64,000 nt of DNA from Acidobacteriota bacterium (GTDB taxonomy: Bacteria; Acidobacteriota; Vicinamibacteria; Vicinamibacterales; UBA2999): positions 1 to 64,000 of the forward strand of contig JAUYQQ010000001.1 of NCBI GenBank assembly GCA_030697165.1. The letters are read 5' to 3'. The notes under the pieces were generated by a model. The model ran no database searches. It saw nothing but the letters and a program-made list of their open reading frames with translations, and was not told where the DNA came from. Positions 16,186-23,816 of the stretch are shown here, in pieces. The position numbers were made by a program, and so were the translations under genes. Within the stretch, counting starts at the first letter, position 1; every line of letters begins with the position of its first letter.

Positions 16186-17145
16186 ATGAGCCCTATCTAT
16201 AAGGGTGACCCGTCCGCTAAGAGCGCCTTCCTCATAGACCTTGAGTCCCGCCAGACTCACCACGACTTTCCACCTCAAGTCATCATCGAGACTACGGCCG
16301 CATGCAATCTCACGTGCGCCCATTGCCGCCACGACACCATGACCCGACCGGTTGGTCACATGCCAATGGCGCTGTACCGGCAGATCGTTGACGAGATCGC
16401 CGAGCGCGCGCCGCACACCGAAGTGTGGCCGACGTTCTACGGCGAAGCGTTCCTGCTCGACTATCGCCTGTTCTACATGCTGCAGTATGCCAAAGGGCGT
16501 GGCCTCACCAACCTCGTGCTCAATACCAACGGCACCCGCTTTACGGGCGAAGTGGCGGAATGGGTGATCGAGTCGGGCCTCGACCTGGTGATGTTCAGTC
16601 TCGACGGTTTCTCCCCAGCGGTCTTCGAGAGCGTTCGCGTCGGCGCGAACCGTGACGAGGTGTTTGCGAACGTCGAGCGACTGCTCGAGATCAAGGCCAG
16701 GCGCGGCGCGACCACGCGCGTCGAGGTCCAATATTCGATCATGGACGTCAACGAGCACGAAGTGGATCAGTTCCGCGAGTATTGGCTGGCACGCGGCGCG
16801 GACGTGAAAATTCGAGAGAAGCTCAGCTGGGGTGGCACGGTCGGCGCGGACAATCTCGACCCGCAGATGCACCGCATTGCCTGTCCGTGGGCCCTTCGCA
16901 CCTGCGCAATTCACTGGAATGGCGACGTGGTCGCCTGTGCCGTCGATTACGAAGGCCGATTCGTGGCCGGCAACGTCACCGGGAGCAGCATCCACGAGAT
17001 CTGGACGGGACCGCACCGTCGCCTCGAAGAACAGCACCTGGCGCACCGATTCTCGGACCTCCCGTCGCCTTGCCATGACTGCCTGGACTGGCAGGTTGCC
17101 GGTGGCGCCGAACACTTCAAGGCGGGCGAGGTTCGCACGTCATGA
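16186..17145 (+). CDS. Radical SAM protein with C-terminal SPASM/twitch-like cysteines
   Basis: 319 residues. The cluster motif CNLTCAHC (C40, C44, C47) binds the 4Fe-4S that cleaves S-adenosylmethionine. The barrel continues with FYGEAFLLDYRLFYMLQ (84-100) and LNTNGTRF (112-119). C-terminal cysteines at 233, 240, 251, 296 and 299 fit a twitch or short SPASM domain holding one auxiliary cluster, as in peptide- or sugar-modifying enzymes. The substrate is unknown and no precursor peptide is visible next door. GAGGGAG precedes the ATG. Its last 4 bases overlap the next gene, a partial copy of its own barrel. Confidence 0.88.
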   Translation: MSPIYKGDPSAKSAFLIDLESRQTHHDFPPQVIIETTAACNLTCAHCRHDTMTRPVGHMPMALYRQIVDEIAERAPHTEVWPTFYGEAFLLDYRLFYMLQYAKGRGLTNLVLNTNGTRFTGEVAEWVIESGLDLVMFSLDGFSPAVFESVRVGANRDEVFANVERLLEIKARRGATTRVEVQYSIMDVNEHEVDQFREYWLARGADVKIREKLSWGGTVGADNLDPQMHRIACPWALRTCAIHWNGDVVACAVDYEGRFVAGNVTGSSIHEIWTGPHRRLEEQHLAHRFSDLPSPCHDCLDWQVAGGAEHFKAGEVRTS

Positions 17146-17537
17146 GCGAACCCATCACGATGGTCGCTCGATCCCTGGCGCCGTCGCCCGACAGCCAGGC
17201 TGAGATGCTCCAGTGGAAGCGGCTGGTGTCACAGGCGGTGGCCGCCAACCAGCGCTTGGAACTGCATTACTTCGGCGGAGCGAACCAGATTTCTGCGTAT
17301 CGCCTGTTCTATATGCTCCAGCATGCCAAGCGAGCGGGGTCGCCTCACGTGGCCCTGCTCTCCGATGGCTTGTTCTGGAGCGACGAAGCCACTGACTGGC
17401 TGGCCGAATGCGGCGTGGACGAAGTTGTGCTGGAAACCGCCGGCGAGCTGCCGCCGGCGCTGGCCACGCGGGTCGCCGCTCTGGCGGGGCGCACGGATCA
17501 TCAGCCCACCGTCATCCTCCGGCCGCGGCAGGGCTAG
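17142..17537 (+). CDS. Half-barrel paralogue of the radical SAM protein, no cluster cysteines
   Basis: 131 residues starting in an ATGA overlap with the radical SAM gene. Residues 39-113 align without gaps to residues 79-153 of that enzyme: YRLFYMLQ-x-AK is shared exactly (53-63 versus 93-103), and TNGTRFTGEVAEWVIESGLD matches SDGLFWSDEATDWLAECGVD in pattern. The CX3CX2C loop, strand 1, the C-terminal half and the auxiliary cysteines are missing. The reading frame is intact and translationally coupled, which argues against random decay. It may pair with the enzyme or bind its substrate; a relic of duplication is the alternative. Stops tail to tail at a shared CTAG. Confidence 0.8.
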   Translation: MSEPITMVARSLAPSPDSQAEMLQWKRLVSQAVAANQRLELHYFGGANQISAYRLFYMLQHAKRAGSPHVALLSDGLFWSDEATDWLAECGVDEVVLETAGELPPALATRVAALAGRTDHQPTVILRPRQG

Positions 17538-18709
17538 TCGGAAAATTCTTTCGCCAACTCCACCCACTCGCCTTGCGGCGCCAGGCGCTCGTAGGCGCGC
17601 CAGTGGGCGCGGGCGTCCACGGAACGCCCCATCTTCTCGAGCGTGACCGCCAAGTAGAAGTGCGCGTCGGCGTAGCTGTTATTCAAGGCCAGGGCCTGGC
17701 GGTACGAGACCTCGGCCTCGCCGTAGTGGGCGTGGTCGTGGTGGATGTTGCCGAGGTTGAAGTGCGCCTCGAAGTACGAGGGGTCGAGCACGATCGCCCG
17801 TTCGTACAGGGCCTGCGCCTCGGCCAGCTCATCGCGCGAGTAGCGGATGTTGGCCAGGTTGATGAGGGCGGCCACGAGGTCGGGCTCCTCCTCGAGCGCG
17901 CGGCGATAGGCCTTTACCGCCTCGTCTACGCGTTCCGGCGTGCCATCGTCTAACAAAGAACCCATCAAGAAATACTGTTCGGCGCTGGACAAATCTCTAA
18001 CGCCGCCTAGGGTGCCTGGGGTGTCCGCCTCCGCGGACGTAGGCCGCTTCGGCGGGATGCCGGTTCGAGATCTCAGGTCGATGATTCTTGCCGGCTGGGC
18101 ATCAAGACGGAAATCGAACGCCAGTTGACCGACGCGCGACGCCTGAAGACTACGCAGGGCGGCGCGGAAGGCGGTGCCTTGCTGAAGCTCACCGGCCATT
18201 TGGCGCAGCGTTGTGAGATCGCCAAACCCGAAAAAGGTGTCGGCGTTGTTCTTGAACGCCGGCTTGATCAGGCCGCACTTCTCCATGTAGCGCAGGTGAT
18301 CGAGGCGCAACGCCGGGTACATGGCGAGCACGTCTTTCTGGCCGTAATGCTGAGTCCGGCGTTCAGCGACGGCCGGCTGGCCGGCCAGGCGGCAGAACTC
18401 GTCTTCGCTGAGCACGCGAATGCGGCCCGGTGTGTCGGCATTGATCTGGGCCACGCGGCGCAACTTCTGGCTCTGCGTACTGGAGTGGTCGAGAAGAACC
18501 GAGAGGTCAGGGGCACCGTCGGGATAGCTCGCCGCACCGACTACCAGCAGCGTGGTGCGCACCGTCACTTCCTCGTCCGTCGCGCCACCAAGCTCTTCGA
18601 CCAGCGCCCGCGCTTCCTTGCGGCCGAACGACCAGAGCTTGCCGCTGAAGACAACGGTCTCGCCGCGAAGCGGTGGTGCGTTCGGCGGATCGAATGGCAG
18701 TTCAGGCAT
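17534..18709 (-). CDS. BRCT - MerR-like - TPR protein
   Basis: 391 residues in three parts. Residues about 14-100 resemble a BRCT domain of the DNA ligase type (GETVVFSGKLWSFGRKEARAL, then LGGATDEEVTVRTTLLVVG). Residues about 118-190 resemble a MerR-type winged helix (YGQKDVLAMYP, LDHLRYMEKCGLI, FFGFGDLTTLRQM). From about 240 to the end are at least four TPR units (SYFEAHFNLGNIHHDHAHYG and similar). It is likely a DNA-binding regulator or scaffold, but no target is known. The gene follows the GT-C operon with a 63-base gap and may be its last member. Confidence 0.7.
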   Translation of the reverse strand: MPELPFDPPNAPPLRGETVVFSGKLWSFGRKEARALVEELGGATDEEVTVRTTLLVVGAASYPDGAPDLSVLLDHSSTQSQKLRRVAQINADTPGRIRVLSEDEFCRLAGQPAVAERRTQHYGQKDVLAMYPALRLDHLRYMEKCGLIKPAFKNNADTFFGFGDLTTLRQMAGELQQGTAFRAALRSLQASRVGQLAFDFRLDAQPARIIDLRSRTGIPPKRPTSAEADTPGTLGGVRDLSSAEQYFLMGSLLDDGTPERVDEAVKAYRRALEEEPDLVAALINLANIRYSRDELAEAQALYERAIVLDPSYFEAHFNLGNIHHDHAHYGEAEVSYRQALALNNSYADAHFYLAVTLEKMGRSVDARAHWRAYERLAPQGEWVELAKEFSD

Positions 18710-18772
18710 CGATCGCGTTCACGATGAAACAGTTCGCGGCGGAAGTCAAACAAAGAAGACACCGGCCCTGCG

Positions 18773-20320
18773 TCATAGCTTCTGGAACACCACGAACGCC
18801 GGACGCCCCCCCGGCTCAGTAACCACAGTCTCTCGACGCCATCCGGTGCGGTCGAGCACCGCCGCGAGCGGCTCATCGACCGCCGTGATCGCCTTCGCTC
18901 CGGCCGCGAACGAGCGGGTCTCGGCTATCTCAGGATCCAGGAGCTCGGGGCTGGCCGGCGCCCCCAAGGTGGTTTGCGCATAGAAGCGCCAATAGACGTC
19001 GGCGTACGGGATGCCGCGGCTGACGTAGGTTGCCCCACTCACCGGCGGGTGCCGCATCACTTCCAGCAAGGCAGCACGAAGGTTGCCGCCGTACCACTCA
19101 CTCGTGCGCTCCCGGTAGGAGCCCATGTAGTCGCGATAGAAGCCGGCAAACTGAATGGGGATGGTCAACAACAGCGCGGTGGCCGCCAGACGCCACACCC
19201 GGCGCGGCGAGGCCCACATCACCGAGAGGCCATAGGTGGCCACCACCACGCCGAACGGCAGCACGAACATGCCACGATAGCGGTGCAGGTGCAGGACGCC
19301 GGTCAACACGACGGCCAGCGGCGCAGTGATCAAGCCGACGAGAAGCAGGCGCTCAAATCCGCGCGTACGGGACAGGCGCCAGACGCCGATCGGCAGGAAC
19401 ACGGCCATCGCCAGGGGGAAGAGACCCGCCTGGCGTGTCGAGTTGGTTAGGCTGGAGTCGCCTGACAAAAACAGGTAGGCCGGGTCGAAATATAGCCACC
19501 ACTCACTCAACTTGCTGCGCCAGCTGCCCGCCGACATCACGCGCGCGGCGTCGGTCAACGTGGACTCGCCGGTCACGTCTCCAGGCCGATACGCGCGCAT
19601 CAGATCGTCAAAGCGCTCCGGATGCGCGATGGTCCAGAGCACCACCGGGACGAGAACGACCGCGAACCCGGCGGCGGCCCAGCCAATCAGCTTGAGCTGA
19701 CGCCGCTCTGCCAGCACCAGCGCGGTAAGCAGCAGGTAGACCGGCATCATCACCATGCTGGCGAGATAGCCGTAGATCCCCAGCCCCAGGAACACCCCAC
19801 CAACAAACAGCATCCGTTGGCTGGCCGGGTCGCCAACTCGACGCATGGCGATCAGCCAGGCAATGACGAAGGGCACCGGGTACAGCACGCTCAGGGCCAA
19901 CCGGCTGTGAATGAAGTGGCCCGGCGAGAGTGCCAGCATCACACCGGCCGCGAGGGACAGCCGCGCATCGCGGAACAGCAGCTGTGCCAGCCATACGACC
20001 AGCAGGATGTTGACGATGCCGACGAGCGCCGTCGGCAACCGGACGGCGGACTCCGACAGCGGCAGCACCTGCAGGACGAGCGCCGTCGCGTAGATCATCA
20101 TCGGGTCGCGCCCAGCCGTGAACGCGGGTTCGGAGAAGTAGACGGGCAGCAGCCGGCCATTCAGGTCACGTCCGGTGTCAGCCACCGACGCCGCTTGCAG
20201 TGAGAAGTTGACCTCGTCGTGAGTCAGGTAGATCGGCGCGAAGCCGAGCCTCGTGGTGTAGAGGGCCGCGGCCGCGGCGCTCAGAAACAGGACGCCCAGG
20301 TACAACCCCAGGCGCTTCAT
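18773..20320 (-). CDS. GT-C glycosyltransferase-like membrane protein
   Basis: 515 residues. An N-terminal membrane helix is followed by LTHDEVNF (residues about 32-39), the acidic first loop typical of GT39/GT83 (ArnT/PMT-like) enzymes that use polyprenyl-phosphate sugars. About ten more hydrophobic helices follow, then a C-terminal soluble part with QFAGFYRDYMGSYR. Likely transfers a sugar outside the inner membrane. ATGA overlap with the preceding gene fixes the start. It is a paralogue of the 22290-23816 gene: both have GHFIHSR or AHFIHSR, YLxSM/YLGAV and the GFYRDY segment. Confidence 0.78.
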   Translation of the reverse strand: MKRLGLYLGVLFLSAAAAALYTTRLGFAPIYLTHDEVNFSLQAASVADTGRDLNGRLLPVYFSEPAFTAGRDPMMIYATALVLQVLPLSESAVRLPTALVGIVNILLVVWLAQLLFRDARLSLAAGVMLALSPGHFIHSRLALSVLYPVPFVIAWLIAMRRVGDPASQRMLFVGGVFLGLGIYGYLASMVMMPVYLLLTALVLAERRQLKLIGWAAAGFAVVLVPVVLWTIAHPERFDDLMRAYRPGDVTGESTLTDAARVMSAGSWRSKLSEWWLYFDPAYLFLSGDSSLTNSTRQAGLFPLAMAVFLPIGVWRLSRTRGFERLLLVGLITAPLAVVLTGVLHLHRYRGMFVLPFGVVVATYGLSVMWASPRRVWRLAATALLLTIPIQFAGFYRDYMGSYRERTSEWYGGNLRAALLEVMRHPPVSGATYVSRGIPYADVYWRFYAQTTLGAPASPELLDPEIAETRSFAAGAKAITAVDEPLAAVLDRTGWRRETVVTEPGGRPAFVVFQKL

Positions 20321-22293
20321 CGCTTGGGCATCCGCGCCCTGCCAGGCCGCAAAGTGTCCCACAGCGCCAGCAGCGACACCGCGACAAACGTCAGGATCAG
20401 TGGCTGCACGGTGATCGTGTAGCGCATGTTGATCAGCACGAAAGCAATACTCGCCGGCAGCGTCGCGATCACCGATAGCGGCAACGCCACGGCGTAGCCA
20501 CGGCGCCACCCGATCCACGCTCCCGCCAGGAACAACATGAAGAATGCGCCCGAGACAACCGTGCCCAGGAAATACACCAGGCGGCTATTGTCGAACTGGT
20601 GCGCCGTGCCCTGATCTTCGCTGCCCATGATCACAAACAGGCGCACGCTGCGGTAGACGACACTTCCGGCATACGCGAGGGGGTCGCGGCGAACATTGTC
20701 GAGGGCGAGCGCGGTGTAGCGGCGCATCTCATGTGGCTGGACGCGATAGAAGGGCTTATTGATGGCGGTCTCGCCAGGCGCGAGGCAGCGTTCGGTCAAG
20801 GGCAGGAGCGGCGCGGGCTGCTGCGCCACGCGTCGACGGACGCTGAGCAGCGCCGACGACACCCCATCGTCGAAATGCAAATCGGTCAGACGGCCGTTCC
20901 AGTTCCGCGGCACCACCAGTTCGGTGCCGTCGACAAAGACGGCTCGGACGTCACCGTCTGAGACCTGCACGCTCGACAACCGGTCCACCGGCGGGTGGTC
21001 CCGGTCGAGGTGTGTGAGCATGAGTTGCAGGAGGCTGCGCAAGTCAGGCTCGGTGACCTGGCCGTCGCCGTTGCGATCGAGCAACGGCGCTGGCGGAACC
21101 GGCTCGCGCCATGCCACGTGGCGAAGCAGCCGGGTCACATCGAAGACGTCCCACAACGCTCCGTCAGCATCGAGGTCGGCCACGTGATCACCGCTGACGA
21201 AATACACAAACGGGTCCGCAGCGCCGCCCGGCGGCGACGACCGCAGTGGAGGGTCAACCGCCTCGGCCGGCCAGAGCGCCTCGAGCCAGTAGTACAAGCG
21301 GCCGGCCCTTCCGAAGGCCGGCACTTCTCCGCGCCAATGCCGGTTCGCGTCTTCCGTCAGGCTGACCCGTTGCTCGGCGCCGTTGGCGTCGACGCGATAC
21401 ACCAGGGTCACGGCAGTGGGCCGGCCCGGCGGACAAGTCATCGACACGTCGAACAGCACCGGCCGCTGCGACAAGCTGGTGTAGTCGAATGCCGGCGTCT
21501 CGAACAGCCGGCGGGGATTGTGCGCCCGGCTGGTCAGGTACGGTCCGGTCTCGAGCGACCCGTACCAAAGCTGGACGCCCCCGTGTGTGCTCGTCGGAAT
21601 GAACTCGCCAGCCAGCCGGTAGTTACGCCAGACCCATGGCGCCAGCATCACGGCGGTCATCACTCCCAGCAGCACCCCCTGCCCGATCGATCGCCACGAG
21701 AAGCGTCGGCTGACAGCATGAAACACCGCCAGTACCGCAGGCAGCACCAGGAGATTGGGCCGGAACTGCGCAGCCAGTCCCAGCACCACCCCCGTCACGG
21801 CGAACATCGTCCAGCGGCCACTGACGCGTGCCTCGACAAAGGTCCACAGCATCAGCATGAACAGGAACGTACACACTGAATCGGACGCCTCGGTTGAGGC
21901 GTAGACGGTGTTGAACGACAACCCTGCAACCAGGCAGGTGGCCAATGCCGCTACCCGCCTGTCGAATTCCCGGCACGCAATTCGGTAGACGATCAGGGGA
22001 ATCAGCGCGTTGAGGACCACCTGGGCGACCAGCGCCGGCGCCGGCGTCGGGCCGAACACCCAGTAGAACAGCGCCAGAAAGTAGCCATAGCCCCAGGGCA
22101 CATTGAGGGTAGGAAACGGCTGGCCGCTGGCGAGATCGACCGCAATCTGGTGGTACTGATCGATGCCAAACCAGCCCCACGGGTGAGGCGCCCACACGAA
22201 GACGAAGATGAGGCCAAGCACGAGTGAGACGAGCGAGGCCACCATCGGCAACCGCGGGCTGACCAGCCAGGCCTCCAGGCGATCGCCAATCAT
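20317..22293 (-). CDS. GT-C-like membrane protein with dockerin-like insert
   Basis: 658 residues. N-terminal part: multi-span membrane region with FGIDQYHQIA as the acidic first loop. After about residue 235 comes a large external portion: a beta-sandwich-like stretch (about 275-345), then two EF-hand-type repeats (DLDADGALWDVFDVTRLLRHV and DRNGDGQVTEPDLRSLLQLM, about 371-427), which together look like a type I dockerin. A further external part and four hydrophobic segments finish the protein. Start at 22293 is set by an ATGA overlap with the upstream gene. A transferase role is inferred; the dockerin may bind a cohesin-like partner or simply calcium. Confidence 0.72.
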   Translation of the reverse strand: MIGDRLEAWLVSPRLPMVASLVSLVLGLIFVFVWAPHPWGWFGIDQYHQIAVDLASGQPFPTLNVPWGYGYFLALFYWVFGPTPAPALVAQVVLNALIPLIVYRIACREFDRRVAALATCLVAGLSFNTVYASTEASDSVCTFLFMLMLWTFVEARVSGRWTMFAVTGVVLGLAAQFRPNLLVLPAVLAVFHAVSRRFSWRSIGQGVLLGVMTAVMLAPWVWRNYRLAGEFIPTSTHGGVQLWYGSLETGPYLTSRAHNPRRLFETPAFDYTSLSQRPVLFDVSMTCPPGRPTAVTLVYRVDANGAEQRVSLTEDANRHWRGEVPAFGRAGRLYYWLEALWPAEAVDPPLRSSPPGGAADPFVYFVSGDHVADLDADGALWDVFDVTRLLRHVAWREPVPPAPLLDRNGDGQVTEPDLRSLLQLMLTHLDRDHPPVDRLSSVQVSDGDVRAVFVDGTELVVPRNWNGRLTDLHFDDGVSSALLSVRRRVAQQPAPLLPLTERCLAPGETAINKPFYRVQPHEMRRYTALALDNVRRDPLAYAGSVVYRSVRLFVIMGSEDQGTAHQFDNSRLVYFLGTVVSGAFFMLFLAGAWIGWRRGYAVALPLSVIATLPASIAFVLINMRYTITVQPLILTFVAVSLLALWDTLRPGRARMPKR

Positions 22294-23816
22294 CTGCGCA
22301 GTACGCTGAACCACGGCACGCCGGCGGGCTCAGGAATGGCGGCCACGCGCGTCATGCCCGCAGCCAGGAGTGCGCCTTCATCGGCGACACGGCAGAACAG
22401 GAGGCCGCCGGAAGGAATGCTGTTGACGTCGAGCGATGACACGTCGACGAACGCGGTGTGGCGATGGAGATCAAGCCGGCCATGCTTAGCAAGGTAGAAC
22501 TGCCAGTAGTAGGACGCCCACTGGACATTATCTGCGATGTAGACCGGCACCGAGACAGCCGGCTGCCGCCGGATGATCTCCTCCAGCCCACCGCCGATGT
22601 TGTATTCCAGCCACTTAGCCGACCGAACCCGGTAGTCGCCGAAGTAGTCGCGGTAGAACCCGGCGAACTGCAGCGGCATCAGGGCCAGCAATAACACGAC
22701 GGTCACGCGGCCGCCGCGCGACCCGGCGGTCCACAGGACGTCAATCCCCATCGCCGCGACCAGCGCGACGAACGGCAGAAGCATCAGTGCGCGGTTGATG
22801 CGGTAGGCCTCACCGACCACCGCGGCGGCCAGCGGTGAGGCCAGCAGGCACAGCGCTATCAACAGAGTGGCCGGCGAGCCGGCGGTTCTAAACAATCGAA
22901 CGAGTCCGGCGGAAAACAGAAACAGCACCGGGAGCAGGAACACGCCGGTGTAGCGAGTGCCGTTGATTAAGCTGGTATCACCGGCGAAGAACAGGAATGA
23001 CGGGTTGAAGTAGTTCCAGTAGGCGGCCACCCGATCGGCCAGCACGACCGGCTCGGTCGAAGGCGCCTGGCCAAGGGAATACATCTTCATCTGGCCGAGG
23101 TACTGCAGCGGGTGCAGCAGGTGCCAGGCCACAAACGGCACCAGCACGATCGCGAAGCCGCCGGCGACGGCCGCAAACGGCCTCCAGGTGCGGGTGCCTC
23201 TCCACCACAGCAGAACCCACGTGATCGCCACGCAGGCGGGCATCGTGATCACCGCGCCAAGGTAGGTGTAAACACCCGCGCCGAGGATGGCCCCGGCCAC
23301 CAGCAGCCGGCGGGTCGACAGGACGTCATGACCAATCACGCACAGCGCCCAAGCGAGCACCGCCGTGACGGCGTATTCGTGGTCGGTCCCCATCCGGCTG
23401 TGGATGAAATGGGCCGGCGTGAAAGCCAATACGCCCGCCGCCAATACCGCCAGCCACAGGCTGGCGAACACGCGCCGCGCGATCAAGAACAGCAGGCCGA
23501 TATTGAGGAGGCCGACAACCACGCTCGGCAGACGGACCGTGACCTCCGTCAGCGGCAGCACCTTCAGAAACAGCGCGGTCAGGTAGATGTTGACTGGCGT
23601 GGCGAAGAATCCCCCCGACACGTGGATTGAAAGTGGCAGGAACTGGCCGTTGATGTCGCGGAGGGTGCTGGCAATCGCATTCGCGTTGATGGCGTAGACC
23701 ACTTCGTCGTGCACGAGATAGACAGGCGAGCGGTCGAGGCCGGCGCCGTAGACCCACGCCAGCAGGCTGAGCGCGGCGACCGCGAGCACTGGGCGAGACA
23801 TGGCGGGCGCGGTCAT
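22290..23816 (-). CDS. GT-C glycosyltransferase-like membrane protein
   Basis: 508 residues, paralogue of the 18773-20320 protein. VYLVHDEVVYAIN (residues about 32-44) carries the DE motif of the first external loop; AHFIHSRMGTDHEY and TYLGAVITMP follow, then AYWNYFNPSFLFFAGD and the GFYRDYFGDYR segment before a soluble tail. It should use a lipid-linked sugar donor at the outer face of the inner membrane. It overlaps the kinase gene by 4 bases upstream and the dockerin-bearing gene by 4 bases downstream, so all are probably made together. Confidence 0.78.
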   Translation of the reverse strand: MTAPAMSRPVLAVAALSLLAWVYGAGLDRSPVYLVHDEVVYAINANAIASTLRDINGQFLPLSIHVSGGFFATPVNIYLTALFLKVLPLTEVTVRLPSVVVGLLNIGLLFLIARRVFASLWLAVLAAGVLAFTPAHFIHSRMGTDHEYAVTAVLAWALCVIGHDVLSTRRLLVAGAILGAGVYTYLGAVITMPACVAITWVLLWWRGTRTWRPFAAVAGGFAIVLVPFVAWHLLHPLQYLGQMKMYSLGQAPSTEPVVLADRVAAYWNYFNPSFLFFAGDTSLINGTRYTGVFLLPVLFLFSAGLVRLFRTAGSPATLLIALCLLASPLAAAVVGEAYRINRALMLLPFVALVAAMGIDVLWTAGSRGGRVTVVLLLALMPLQFAGFYRDYFGDYRVRSAKWLEYNIGGGLEEIIRRQPAVSVPVYIADNVQWASYYWQFYLAKHGRLDLHRHTAFVDVSSLDVNSIPSGGLLFCRVADEGALLAAGMTRVAAIPEPAGVPWFSVLRR

